From the NCBI GenBank assembly GCA_039707465.1, contig CM077643.1:320731919-320795918 (forward strand): a DNA stretch of 64,000 bases, in the 5' to 3' direction. A program made the translations under genes and the position numbers. This document shows, piece by piece, positions 12,440-23,012 of the stretch. Position 1 is the stretch's first letter. Each line of letters begins with the position of its first letter. The notes under the pieces are model-generated. The model ran no database searches and was not told the origin of the DNA. It was given only the letters and a program-made list of their open reading frames with translations. Source of the stretch: Rhabdophis nuchalis (taxonomy: Eukaryota > Chordata > Lepidosauria > Squamata > Natricidae).

Positions 12440-12645
12440 TCTTTTACCTTCACTACCGGTTTGGAACTGGGAGAGCTTGTGCGTGTGCTTGCTTCACTCG
12501 TGCGCAGCGCTTCTGTGCCTTTTGTGCATGTGCAGACAGAGGATCTGTGATGATGTTTTGGTTGGGTGGGTGGAGCCTCCCACCACCACCGCTACCAGTT
12601 TGCCCGAACTGGGACGAACTGGCAGAATACCACCTCTGATCCAAA
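12440..12645. mobile_element. hAT-like MITE, 'GGTGGTATTC' family
   Basis: The right end GAATACCACCTCTG is the inverse of the CAGAGGTGGTATTC terminus seen at 19147. The interior carries the GAACTGGNAGNG and GGTGGGTGGAGCCTCCCACC words of that family. The left terminus has decayed and no target duplication could be assigned. Confidence 0.45.
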
Positions 12646-14582
12646 CCCCTCCTCCTATATTTACTGTATCAATCTTAGAAAGGAAAAGTGGAGAGTTTGT
12701 GTTAGGATAATTAACCTGAAGTTGGGTTGACAATACATATAAGCCAGGATTCTTAAAGAGTATATGTAACTTTAACGACTATGTGGAATCTGATTGGCTG
12801 TGCTTCCCAGCTCAATCATAAAAGGGAGCTGGAAACACAGTTCATTCCTTTTTGTTTTTCCTTTGCTTCCTGATTGCCGCTGAGGAGGAGCTGAACCTGA
12901 AGATGGAAGAAGTATCATTGTTTTGACTTACTGTAAGATAACTATGGTTTTGGTGAAGGACTGTTTGTTGTTAGAGGAGTTAATATCACTGTTTGGAAGA
13001 AGTATTTTAGTTACATCAAGAGTAAAGATTATTTATTTTTTCTACTATCAGTGTTGTAGAGTTTGTGTGTGATTTAAGCAACGTCTCTCTTGCTGTCCGG
13101 TGTATTGCACTATTCCGCCTATTTATTTTCCAACGGGGGTGTTTTTTACCCCAAACAGTTTGTAAACTGTAAAGTCGTTTTCAGCTCAAATCAGCTTTTA
13201 AAAATCCAATAGGGATAGGAACAAAGAGCTGGCCCCAATCCAACCTCTTATATGCTATAGCTACCCAGCAGACCTGAGAACAAAATCTGGATGGTACTTT
13301 TGACCAGTTTGCTGAGTACTAACAGCTCTCTGTCCAAAAACTATCAATATCTGTGAAAAAGACCACATGGTACTTATGAGACATGAATTCAGGCCAACCT
13401 GTTAAGTTTTTCATCACCTCTTGCAAAGATGTGGCGAAGGCAGCAACATCTGAGCTAAAAGAATATCAGAGAGAGAATCTTTAACATATGGATACGCTGG
13501 CATGTTTAAGAGCAGAGAGTCAATGAAGCACATTCAGTCCTCTTCATTCATGAAAATGTGAATTAGAGTATCAGCTTGCACAAAATGAAATTTATTTGAA
13601 ATATGTTTACTGGAAAATACAAATAACTGAACTGGTGCTCTGGGATACTTGAGCAACACCATCAAAGCAACAGAACAATTAAAAATATGAAACTGTTCAC
13701 AATTAGTAAGAACGAATATGTATCAAAAAGTCATATTTGGAGAATTACAATAAAAGAGTGGCATGAGAAGGACACCGTACATATACAGTCATAAATAATG
13801 TTGATCAAAGTATTTATAGCATGTTTTCATAGGACCAAATACTTAGTTAATATTTTTCATGGTTGAAGGAATTTTTGCCAGTGTAGCTTGTCCAACATTT
13901 GCTCATTTGCTTGGGTTCCTAAAAAATATTAAAAAGATTTTAGTACATCAACAGATATTTCTTTTATTTAAACAACTTAACAGTGAATACATCGGAATAT
14001 ACATAAATAGTATTGCTTTAATAAGGTAGTTATCCAATAAAATAAATAAATCAAGATTAATCTGATGAACCCCTTTTCTTGATATATCCAGGCAGATTTC
14101 TGGTGATTGCTGCATTGTGTTTTTTTTATAAATATTTTTATTGCATTTTTTTTCCATGCATGTCTCTATCACATGATTAACAGGATTTGTGACATTATCC
14201 ATACAACTGGAATCAATATTCAATACATTATATACAGTTTATGGCCAAACTTTCTGACCCTATGTATGCTTCCCTGTTTTCAAGGTGCTTGCCGATCAAT
14301 CCTTTTGTGAAGGATTTAGAATCTTTCCAGATATCAATATTTGATTGAGTTTTTACAGTTTTATTTAATTGTTTAAGAGACATCCATTATGGCTGCTTTC
14401 TTTATTCCTTTGTGCTCTAGAGTAGTAAACATTACCTTTTTTATTTCCAATCCCTCTCTCTCAATTCACCATATCTGCCTTTCTATAATGTCTTATTCTT
14501 TTGTAATATTATTATTATTATTTACTTTATTCATAAAACATGAAACTCAGCCAACTGAACATTTAAAAATGCATTGGAAATA
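12646..14582. other. No firmly identified feature
   Basis: A TATA-like ATAAAAGGGAGC with a downstream CT-rich stretch lies at about 12820-12870, which could be read as part of an old LTR, but I could not place TG...CA ends or a duplication. The remainder is AT-rich and unremarkable. Confidence 0.3.
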
Positions 14583-15085
14583 CTATTGACTGGTGCTAAT
14601 GGTTGATACAGTTTGCTGCCAGCATCCTAGGTATCCACCAAGTATCTTCTTAGAATGTAAGATGTTCCAAGTAGCGCAGTTTTTTGCAGTTCCGCTGGTT
14701 ATTGCAGGAAGCTGCAATTTGCTGATATATTTAGTAAAATTTTTGGACATGGTGCCAAGTGCCCCGATGACAATGGGTGTCACTGTGACATGCTTCATCC
14801 ATAGCTGTGTAGTTTCGATGGCCAGGTCGCGATATTTCATTATTTTTTCTAGTTCTTTTTCTTTGACTCTGGCATCTCCAGGAACAGCGATATCTATAAA
14901 CTGTACACTTCGGCCGTGATATCTGGTGTGTTGTGCTCCAAATGACGATCTGTTTGTATTCGAAAGTCCCACAAGATCTTCACCCTCTCATTCTCGATAA
15001 CCTTTTCCACTTTGTGTTCCCATGACTTTCTGGATACATATTTTTTACATAATGACCAGTGGATTAATTTAGCAACTCGGTCGTG
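14583..15085 (-). mobile_element. R4/Dong-like LINE, ORF C-terminus
   Basis: On the minus strand the frames read VIENERVKILWDFRIQTDR, then after a shift IDIAVPGDARVKEKELEKI, KYRDLAIETTQLW and VTVTPIVIGALGTMSKNF. This order and these words are those of the region after the reverse transcriptase in R4/Dong-type LINEs, including the PD...ID of the restriction-like endonuclease. At least one frameshift splits it, so it is dead. A 129-codon frame survives at 14583-14972. Confidence 0.6.
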
Positions 15086-15091
15086 TCTAGC

Positions 15092-15137
15092 GTTGTTGTT
15101 GTTGTTGTTGTTGTTGTTATTATTATTATTATTATTT
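15092..15137. repeat. (GTT)n(ATT)n microsatellite
   Basis: Eight GTT units pass directly into ATT units. It borders the antisense R4-like LINE piece on its 5' side. Confidence 0.9.
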
Positions 15138-15914
15138 CCCTTTCATGCATCCTCCATTGACTGGATAGATGTATGGAGAAGAATGCTGATTGGGTTAAGG
15201 TAGAAGCAGAGGGCTTTTCCCAGCATCTTGACTCCTTGTCTAGCTAGCTATGGCCAGAGAACAGACAGTGAATATTTACTTATTTCATTATTGCTATGTT
15301 TATCTCGTGCCTTTACCCCAAGGGCAAAATAGCATTTCCTCCTCTAATTCTCCCCCCTCAACAGTAATTGGTTCGGGCTGAGCTTGAGCTGAGAGAGAGT
15401 AAGAGACTCTAAGTCATCAAGTGAGTTTCCAGGAATGAAGCGGAAGTTGTAAGTGGATTTCTCCATTTGCAGTCCAACCTCTTAACCATTATACAACTCT
15501 GAGCTCTAACACAGATGTTAGCTCAGCTGCCAGTGGATGATGTTTATTTATTTACCATCAATTATTATATCCCCTACTCAAATACCTGTAGACAGCAGGT
15601 ACACCTGAAGATATTTGTTTTGGTATTTATCAATCCCCTTGCTCCTATTATTCTTAGTAAAATAATTTAAAAAAGGAATCAAATTTAAAATATTGCCTGT
15701 AGGCATTATTTTAAATATATATTTTAAGGAAGATGGCTGGCTATCACCGACTATCAGTTTGAAAATGTATCCACTTGTCGCCCCCCCCCCCCCAAAATAA
15801 GATGCGGTGATAGGAAGCATTTAAGGATAATACTAAAGCAGGAAGCCACTTTATCTGTTTCCTATCATCTAAATGGGTATTATTTGATTAACTTGACAAA
15901 TCCTGGAGTAAGTA
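15138..15914. other. Mostly unassigned; possible old SINE
   Basis: At 15360-15510 the words CAAGTGAGTTTCC and CAACCTCTTAACCATTATACAAC resemble the antisense tRNA-related head of an old SINE, too decayed to name. A run of 14 C's lies at 15780-15793. Confidence 0.3.
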
Positions 15915-16150
15915 CCTTGTTTCCCTGAAAATAAGACAGAGTCTTATTTTCTTCTGACCCCCAAAATAAGTACTTGGCCTTATTTTTGGGGAGGTCTTAT
16001 TATTTTTGAGGTGCAAGAGTCAGCAAGCATGGTCACCTCATGGCTGCTGCTGTGTTGCAATATTTTTAGGGAGGTCTTATTTTAACGCATGCACGCAAAA
16101 GCCCGACTGGGCTTATTATCCGGGGAGATCTTATTTTCAGGGAAACAGGG
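15915..16150. mobile_element. TA-flanked MITE, 'CCCTGAAAATAAGAC' family
   Basis: The ends are CCTTGTTTCCCTGAAAATAAGAC and its inverse CTTATTTTCAGGGAAACAGGG, both flanked by TA. This fits a Tc1/mariner-like MITE. Extra internal copies of the GTCTTATT motif occur at about 15975, 16003 and 16074. There is no coding capacity. Confidence 0.65.
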
Positions 16151-16167
16151 TATTTATGAGAAGATCC

Positions 16168-16625
16168 AGTTCAGATAGTCCTTGACTTACAACCAGAACT
16201 GAGCCCAAAATTTCTGTTGCTAAGTGAGACATTTGTTAAGTGAATTTTGCCCCATTTTATGGCCTTGCTTGCCATGATTGTAAAGTGAATCACTGCAGTT
16301 GATAAGTTTGCAACATGGTTTGCAACATGTTGCAACATGGTTGCAACATCACTGCAGTTGATAAGTTTGCAACATGGTTGTAAAGTGAATCTGGCTTCCC
16401 CATTGATTTTGTTTCTCAGAAGGTTGCAAAAGGGGATTGCATGGCCTTGGGAAACAACAGTGATAAGTATGAACCAGTTGCCAAGCCTCTGAATTTTGAT
16501 CACATGATCATGGGGATGCTACAGGGGTTGTAAGTGTGAAAAGCGGTCAGAAGTCGCTTTTTTCAGTGCCATTGTAACATTGAACAGTCACTAAATGAGC
16601 TGTTGTAACTCGAGGACTCCTTCTA
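16168..16625. mobile_element. MITE, 'CCTNGACTTACAACC' family
   Basis: The ends ATAGTCCTTGACTTACAACC and GTTGTAACTCGAGGACTCC are inverted copies, around the interior typical of the copies at 34.7 and 55.1 kb (CCATTTTATGGCCTTG, GATCACATGATCATGGGGATGC). A local duplication of CACTGCAGTTGATAAG plus TTTGCAACATGG occurs at 16291 and 16349, with extra short GTTGCAACATG repeats between. Confidence 0.6.
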
Positions 16626-17004
16626 TATGCTTTCAAAATATTCATGTGGCCACCAGTGTAGAAAACCTGTCTCACTGGGAGCACTTAGGTGCCGTTGGTA
16701 ATCCTGTGAATTATTATTAAATAATAAAAAAATGGAAAAAGAAATTAAAAAAGGAAAAAAAACCTACTATTACAGGATGGTAAAGGGCTACATCTTCCAG
16801 AGATAAAGGCATAGCACTAATGTCCTTCTCACCAACAGCAGATGATGTCTCATCTTGAATCCTATTGGGCAAAATAAAACTGGAAACCAATAGCTGTATT
16901 AGTAATTATATCTTCAGTTATCATCCATTTATCATGACGTCATGGTGTAAAGTAGCTGATAGAAGCATTGAGATTTGGTGTTCTGGACATCCTGTTTTTA
17001 CATA

Positions 17005-17702
17005 CCGTATTTTTCGGAGCATAAGACACACCCAGGTTTTGAAGAGGCAATTTTTTAAAGGTAGGTAGATAGAGGGATAGAGAGAGATAGAGAGGGAGAG
17101 AAATACAGTAGATAGGTAGGGAGAGAGAGAGAGAGTAGGTAGGTAGGTAGGTAGGTAGGTAGATGTTTCCAGGTGTATTTACCCATGTGCTGGTGAAGGA
17201 AATCACTGACCACCTTTGGAACAAATCTTTGTTTCTACAGGCACAGTACTTGACCAACGTAATTCTCATCAACCACTCTAACTAAACAGCTTTCCAAAAG
17301 GGGGAAAAATCCTTTTTGCACTGTGCAAACCTCCCATTTTCGCGAAAAATGGGCCTGTTTTTTTTCCCAAATAAAAGGCATGAATAGCCTTGGGGGGGGG
17401 GGCTTGCAGAGTGCTCCGGGGGGGGGGGGCAAAATGAGGAAAAATGCCCCTTTTTTCGTGAATTTATGGAGGCTTGTAGATGCTGCTGGGGGGCAAAAAC
17501 ACCCTGTTTTTTGCTCATTTCTGCCCTCCCCAGCCCCCAGGTGCTCTCTGGAAGGCTCCATAAGGGTATGCGCACAGCCATTTTGGTGAAGGGGCAGGTT
17601 TTCAGAAGGCAAAAAATGCTGTATTCGATGTATAAGACGCACCCAGATTTTCAGCCTCTTTTTAGAGGAAAAAAGGTGCGTCTTATACTCTGAAAAATAC
17701 GG
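17005..17702. mobile_element. TA-flanked MITE, 'CCGTATTTTTCGGAG' family
   Basis: Ends CCGTATTTTTCGGAGCATAAG and, inverted, CCGTATTTTTCAGAGTATAAG are flanked by TA on both sides. The interior holds a purine-rich simple repeat (GATA, GAGA and GGTA units, 17059-17165) and two runs of G (about 17391-17402 and 17419-17429). Overlapping ORFs near 17235-17690 arise from this biased composition and show no familiar domain. Confidence 0.65.
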
Positions 17703-17704
17703 TA

Positions 17705-18625
17705 ATAGGCAACCCTCAATTCACAAACACAACTAAAACCAGAATTTCTGTCGCTATTTGTTGTGGTCATACTGTGTGATGTCACATGACTGGCATCGCT
17801 TAGCAATGGCAATCTTGACACACCCCACTGCCATTGTTTAAAACGTTCCACCAGTCATTTGCTGAGGAGGACCCATCCCAATTGAAGCCATTTTTGGATT
17901 GGTTCCTTCTCCAATTCCCCGCACTAACTTATCTCCTTCCTACCTCTGCCCTTTGGGCCATTCTGCAACTTGCCTTGCAGGATGGTGAGCAGCCTCTGAA
18001 CCACACAGATTTAGTGCTGCTTGCCATGTTGTGGGCTCGGAGAGGCATGCTGGCGTGCCGCAGTTCTGAATCCCAAGCCACAGAACAAAGCCACAGCCAA
18101 TCCTGGAAGCCTCAGCCACCTTAACAGCATGACAAAAAGCCACAGGTTCTCCGAACTACTCAAAATTTCTGCTACTGGTTCTCCAGAACTGGTCAGAACC
18201 TGCTGAATACCACCTCGGCTCTACAGCCCCAGCTGACTTTCACCATCTTCTTAATCCCACTCCTGATTAGAGCAACCCCCCTTGCCCTTTGCAAGAAAGC
18301 TATTGATCACATGAGGCCATCTTTCCCAGGTCTTATGAGGAAGCTGGCATAGGGAAGAAAGCCAGGTGTGACTAGCAGTTGCTTTACGAAGGGCGATAGC
18401 AGGCTTGTTTGATCAGTAACAGGGCAAAGGTGAGGCGGGCAACAGTGGCCATGGAGTGTAGAAGACCAAAATGGCATAGACAGGAGGAAATTAGGCAGGT
18501 AGGGGGATTTGTAGCACTCCTACAGTCGTAAGTGAAGGTGGACTGCCAAGTGCCTAAATTTTGATCACCTGTAACTTCAAACAGTTGCCGAATAAATGGT
18601 CATGAGTCAAAGACTACCTCTGAGT
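17705..18625. mobile_element. Long MITE-like element, decayed
   Basis: It starts with CAACCCTCAATTCACAAACACAACT and ends with GTCATGAGTCAAAGACTACC, both echoing the 'ACTTACAACC' MITE ends. Shared internal words (CACATCACTTAGCC-like, CCATTCCC/CCATCCC) link it to 26405-27190. At about 18145-18225 it contains a piece of the GGTGGTATTC-type hAT family in reverse orientation. Confidence 0.4.
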
Positions 18626-18667
18626 TGCTTATACATTCAAAAAGCTAAAGTTAATCAGCATACAGTA

Positions 18668-19018
18668 AATAGATACAATAATACAATATAATAATACAAT
18701 AGCAGAGTTGGAAGGGACCTTGGAGGTTTTCTAATCCAACCCCCTGCCTAGGCAGGAAGCCCTATACCATTTCAGACAAATGGCTATCCAACATCTTCTT
18801 AAAGACTTGCAGTGTTGGGGCATTCACAACTTCTGGAGGCAAGCGGTTCCACTGATTAATTGTTCTAACTGTCAGGAAATTTCTCCTCAGTTCTAAGTTG
18901 CTTCTCTCCTTGATTAGTTTCCACCCATTGCTTCTTGTTCTACCCTCAGGTGCCTTGGAGAACAGTTTGACTCCCTCTTGTTTTTGGCAACCCCTGAGAT
19001 ACTGGCACAAACTTTAGA
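18668..19018 (-). mobile_element. CR1-type LINE 3' end
   Basis: Antisense, with the tail (ATACAATA repeats) at 18668-18702. The minus-strand frame 18762-19010 gives RSNLELRRNFLTVRTINQWN and LPPEVVNAPTLQVFKKM, the conserved end of CR1 ORF2. About 350 bases of a LINE several kilobases long remain, the usual 5' truncation. Confidence 0.85.
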
Positions 19019-19084
19019 ATTTCCATCCCCAAGAAATGAGAACTATTAGTGTGCCTTTGGCATATAGTCACACCAGCCACAGGA

Positions 19085-19480
19085 CCTCAGAGACGTCTTT
19101 GGACAGCACTGTCTCTTCGGCTTTGAAATGGAGATGAGCACCGCCCCAGAGGTGGTATTCAGCAGGTTCTGACCAGTTCTGGAGAACTGGTAGCGAGAAT
19201 TTTGAGTAGTTCAGAGAACCGATAAATACCACCTCTGACTGGCCCCGCCCCTATCTATTCTCCACCTTTTGAGTCCCAGCTGATTGGGAGGAAATGGCGA
19301 TTTTGCAGTAACTTTTCCCTAGAGTGGGGTAGGAATGGAGATTTTACAAAATCCTTCCCCTGCCACACCCACCAAACCACGCCCACGGAACTGGTAGTAA
19401 AAAATATTTAATCCCACCACTGCACTCCTAGAGTCGGGAACAACTAGCAGATATGTATGAGGGGAACCTTTACCTTTTAC
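19085..19480 (-). mobile_element. tRNA-type SINE body, interrupted by a hAT element
   Basis: Antisense pieces GACGTCTTTGGACAGC...GAGATGAGCACCGCCC (to 19146) and CTAGAGTCGGGAACAACTAG...GGGGAACCTTTACC (from 19428) join into the same body seen sense-strand at 59540-59765. The break is filled by the hAT element at 19147-19422. Confidence 0.65.
19147..19422. mobile_element. hAT MITE, 'GGTGGTATTC' family
   Basis: The left end CAGAGGTGGTATTCAGCAGG and right end AATCCCACCACTG are inverted copies. The interior has repeated GAACTGGTAG words. The left 8-mer CACCGCCC is followed on the right by a decayed CACTC before the SINE resumes, so the duplication is only partly preserved. Confidence 0.65.
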
Positions 19481-19769
19481 CTACTCATAGTGTGGATTAC
19501 TCAAATCATTTCTAATTTAGAAATTAGGGTAGGTAATTTTGTTCAGCTTCATAAACAAATCACTAGTATATGAAAGCCAGCATCTTCATTGGCAATGATT
19601 CCCTAAAAACAGTAGATGGGTATTTTTTGCATTGAGCTTTACAGATATTATAAAACAATTATTAAATTTTGCCTCTCCCAAATTTTATACCACAGAGTAG
19701 GAAGCATATCCACAGGATCCATTAACAGGATGTAGCCAATCAGCAGCCTTAAAGACAAGAAAAACTTAC
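19481..19769. other. Probable intron or 3' flank of gene 2
   Basis: AT-rich sequence just downstream (minus strand) of the last exon I could place. No further phase-matching exon was found between here and position 1. Confidence 0.3.
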
Positions 19770-19960
19770 CTATCAACATGTTTCTCTTGCTTCAACAACA
19801 TTTTCTTTTCTTTTGGAGTTCTGAGCACTTTGGGAGAGTCTTTCTGATCCATTTCTTGCTGCTTTGCATGAATTAAACATGGAACCGTGTTTTCTTCTAT
19901 TACCATCTTATTGCATTTCAGTCTGGAATGTTCATAACCATTTGGAAACAAATACTCCAT
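19770..19960 (-). CDS. Gene 2 candidate exon 7 (unidentified protein)
   Basis: A minus-strand open stretch of 63 codons plus 2 bases. It is bounded by TTTTTGTGATTTCAAG as acceptor and CAT GTT GAT AG|GTAAGTTTT as donor, a near-consensus donor. It begins MEYLFPNGYEHSRL and continues through a basic region with SPKVLRTPKEKK; there is no membrane segment or recognised domain. It starts in phase 0, matching the end of the exon at 20970-21030, and ends in phase 2, so coding should continue downstream. The in-frame ATG first codon is probably internal. I do not recognise the protein. Confidence 0.5.
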
Positions 19961-20969
19961 CTTGAAATCACAAAAACACAGGGTTTCCCCACACAAAAAA
20001 ATTAATTTGAAACATTTCACCCTATTGAATGTGAAATTGAACATTTAATATAGTTACTGTTTAGTAAGTTTGATGCAAATGTAAATTTATGATGTAGCAA
20101 TTTTCTTGGAAATATCTGTGTTTTGATATTCTTTTTGTCAATGGATTTGTGCAATGATCAAAAGTATATGAATGCTACATTTTTATTTCTAGTTTTCATT
20201 TTTTTATTGTTGTAGTGTACTCATCCAAAATATCCATAGGAAGGTGCAAATCATGAAAAAGTATCTTACACAAAGATCAGATAAAGTAGCTTTCAAAACT
20301 TTTAAAACAATATATAAATCATACTAATCATATTGCTGTTAGAAATGTTACGTTTGCAGAAAAAGTGAATTTTTAGGGAGGCTTCTATGTCTGTCCAGTT
20401 TATTTACCTATGTCTGTCCAATACTGTGTTACAGGTTTCTTTCTAGGCATCTTTCAAAACTCACATACTTCAAGTCATAAATTTTACCCTTTACCAAACT
20501 TTCAAAATATTATTGGCACTGAGGTATAGACTACAACTGCCCGCTATCCAGGAATGATTGATCACATTGACGTGATTGGAAAATATACAGATAACATCAA
20601 ATTTAAAATATACTGACTTCCAAAAAAACATTGCCAAAGACAGAAAATAGTGAAGACCATCTAGTGGGAGCTTTAGTCTGATGTCTTCATCAGAAATGAA
20701 CATTCTTACCTTTCTCTTAGCATATAAATGGTTGAAAGATGAGCTTTTGAATTTTCAAAACCAAATTCTGAATATAAAATATCCCCATTAATACACTCTC
20801 ATTTTATTTCTGGGAATGATTGTTTGTTATATTTGTTATATTTCATTTAACATCAGAGAAAACAACAAAAATCACTGGGAAGCATGTATATTAATGATAA
20901 TCTACAACATGGCTACAAGAAACATGTAAATGTAAAACTTAACATAGAGAGAACAAGATTGATACTAAC

Positions 20970-21030
20970 CAGATCATGGACACTTTGCTCTTTCCTGACA
21001 TCTGAAAACTGACCATTTTGCTTTAGGAGC
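20970..21030 (-). CDS. Gene 2 candidate exon 6 (unidentified protein)
   Basis: Sixty-one bases on the minus strand, bounded by TTTTTGGTTACTGTTGGAACAG and GAT CTG|GTTAGT. Only one frame is open, giving LLKQNGQFSDVRKEQSVHDL. Entry after two codon bases and exit in phase 0 fit the flanking exons at 23473 and 19770. A hAT element sits 47 bases upstream, inside the intron. Confidence 0.45.
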
Positions 21031-21077
21031 CTGTTCCAACAGTAACCAAAAACAAAACAAATTAAGAATAGAATCAG
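21031..21077. other. Intron sequence with T-rich tract of gene 2 exon 6
   Basis: On the minus strand this holds the TTTGTTTTGTTTTTGG pyrimidine-rich tract ahead of the exon 6 acceptor. Confidence 0.3.
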
Positions 21078-21483
21078 CAGGTGTGTCAAACTGGATTTCT
21101 TTGAGGGCCGGATCAGCATTGTAGTTTTCCTCCGTGGGGATGGCAGAGATGGGAGGGACGCCTCCTGAAGCACCCTGCCAGCCAAAACAGGGTATGGAGG
21201 GCACAAATGTCTCCCTGTGCCAGTTTTTGACCTGGACTGCCTCCTGAAGCACTCTCCCGGCCAAAACGGGGCATGGAGTACTATGCACAGCCCCCTGTGC
21301 CCCCTTTTGTCCGGCAGAGTGCTGCAGGAAGCCATCCAGGCTGAAAACGGGGTGCAGGGAGGCCACACACATCCCCCTGTGCCCAATTTTGGCTGCTAGA
21401 GGCATCACAGGCCGGTTCTTTGCTATTTACAGGCCTGCCCTGCAGGGCAGATTGAGTTTGACATTTTGAGTTTGACCCCCCTG
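21078..21483. mobile_element. hAT-like element, 'GTCAAACT' family
   Basis: The left end CAGGTGTGTCAAACTGGATT with GAGGGCCGGATCAG, and the right end GAGTTTGACCCCCCTG, match the termini of the shorter element at 60334. The interior has imperfect tandem units of about 70 bases built on GTGCCNNTTTTGNCC and CTCCTGAAGCACTC. Flanking 8-mers do not match, so the exact ends are unsure. ORFs of 144 and 157 codons here are repeat artefacts. Confidence 0.55.
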
Positions 21484-21615
21484 CCTTAAAGGATAAGACA
21501 CTTCCTAACTTGCTTCAGAAGCAATTATTTCAGGAAAATAAGAATACCAAAGTTTTCTGTCAGTACATTTGAAACGGGTCAAGAATTTCAGTGTCATCTG
21601 TACACTGTACTTCTA

Positions 21616-22028
21616 TACATTTTTATTTATTTATTTATTTTATTCGTATTTATACCCCGCCCTTCTCCAAAAAGGACCCAGGGCGGCATACAGGAAATTA
21701 AAACATACAAATATAGACAAAATATAAAATTTAAAAAACTATTAAATTTCCCCTGTGCTAAAATCAATTTAAAATCCCCAAATTTAAAACTATCTAATAA
21801 TAGTCCCAACGGAGGTTCGCTAGGCCGGCTTGATGGAAAAGGTATGTCTTTAGACATTGGCGGAAGAGGCAGAGGTCAGAGATAGTTCGTAATTCCGGGG
21901 GTAGGTCGTTCCAAAGAGTAGGGCCCGCCACAGAGAAGGCCCTTCCCCTGGGTGTCGCCAACCGGCATTGCCCAGCCAACGGCACCCTGAGAAGGCCCTC
22001 TCTGTGGGAGCGGATCGGACGAAGGGAT
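21616..22028 (-). mobile_element. L2-type LINE 3' end
   Basis: Antisense: a (TTTA)n tail at 21622-21645, TATACCCCGCCCTTCTCC, then a 63-codon minus frame with GRAFSVAGPTLWNDLPPELR, the end of L2 ORF2. Same family as 4079, 47182 and 55330. It lies in the intron between gene 2 exons 5 and 6. Confidence 0.8.
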
Positions 22029-22911
22029 GTAATTCTTTAAAAAGAATTTCTTGGCATCATCTTTTATATTAAAGAATCCTGAAAATATAATTAATGCAAT
22101 GCAAAAAAAGTTTTAAAATTTCATTTCACGCTTTCTTAAAATCTGATAATGTTCTTGATAAGCTGAAGAGGGAAAATGTCACCTAAAACATGTATTACAA
22201 ATGAAACAAATCAGAAGAAATATTGATTCTAACACTGTTACAAGGTTGCTTATAATTATTTTCATCTGCTCTTACGTTAAGACATTACTCACTTTCTCCA
22301 GTGTGAAATATTTTCTTATCTGGGAAGGATGTTTCAAATTGCCCTTTTCAATTCCCGCAGACATAATATTAAATATAGCTGGTATGGTTAAATCAATATG
22401 TCATATAATTTTTTCCCCTCAGGTTTATGCAAAGAAAACCAAACTCTATAAAATGAGCCTCTCCATAGCTATACTAATAAATAAATGTAGAATAAGTCAA
22501 TTTATAATATGGCATATAGAAAACAAGTGGTGATGTGTCATTACATACAAAAATAACTTAATGCTGCCATTTATGTTTCTATTGATTTCAAAGACCACAG
22601 TTGTTTTCTAAGCACGATTTGGATATGTCAGATGCGTTTTTAAAAAACAAAGTTAAATACATTAATACAGTCAAATCTTTCTTTTCTCCCACTCTCCAAA
22701 AGAATAAAATACATACAAATGCCTCCTTCAATAGTCTTGCAATTCAACTTTCTTAAATTTGTTAGAACCAATTTGCAGGCTGCTATATCCTCATTTATCC
22801 CAGTCACTGCCTGCTGAATATGAAGAGCCCCACATTCTATGGTCATGACAACACATGCTCCTCTTCCTATCTTTGAAAGTGCAGAAATGCATTTCAACAA
22901 TTGGGTTAGAG
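22029..22911. other. Intronic AT-rich sequence, nothing recognised
   Basis: A minus-strand frame of up to 113 codons spans 22640-22981 but has no splice support, runs into the hAT element at its 5' end and shows no familiar motif. Confidence 0.3.
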
Positions 22912-23012
22912 CAGAGGTTCCCAAACTTGGCAACTTTAAGACTTGTGCTGGCTGGAGAATTCTGGGAGTTGAAGTCCACAAGTCTTAAAGTTGCCAAGTT
23001 TGGGAACCTCTG
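22912..23012. mobile_element. Palindromic hAT MITE
   Basis: CAGAGGTTCCCAAACTTGG and its exact inverse CCAAGTTTGGGAACCTCTG bound a 101-bp near-palindrome. It is flanked by a perfect 8-bp duplication, GGTTAGAG, at 22904-22911 and 23013-23020. One arm is shortened, making this the smallest complete copy here. Confidence 0.9.

Noticed and set aside
12713..13170. LTR-like stretch with TATA-like ATAAAAGGGAGC
   Set aside because: No TG...CA ends, target duplication, primer-binding site or partner LTR could be found.
20710..20767. 58-base exon-like frame FGFENSKAHLSTIYMLRE on the minus strand
   Set aside because: Splice borders look fair, but it needs entry after one codon base and exits in phase 2, which fits neither the exon at 20970 nor the one at 19770; those two join directly in phase.
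22640..22981. 113-codon minus ORF
   Set aside because: Its beginning is the arm of a palindromic hAT element, and the remainder has no splice support.
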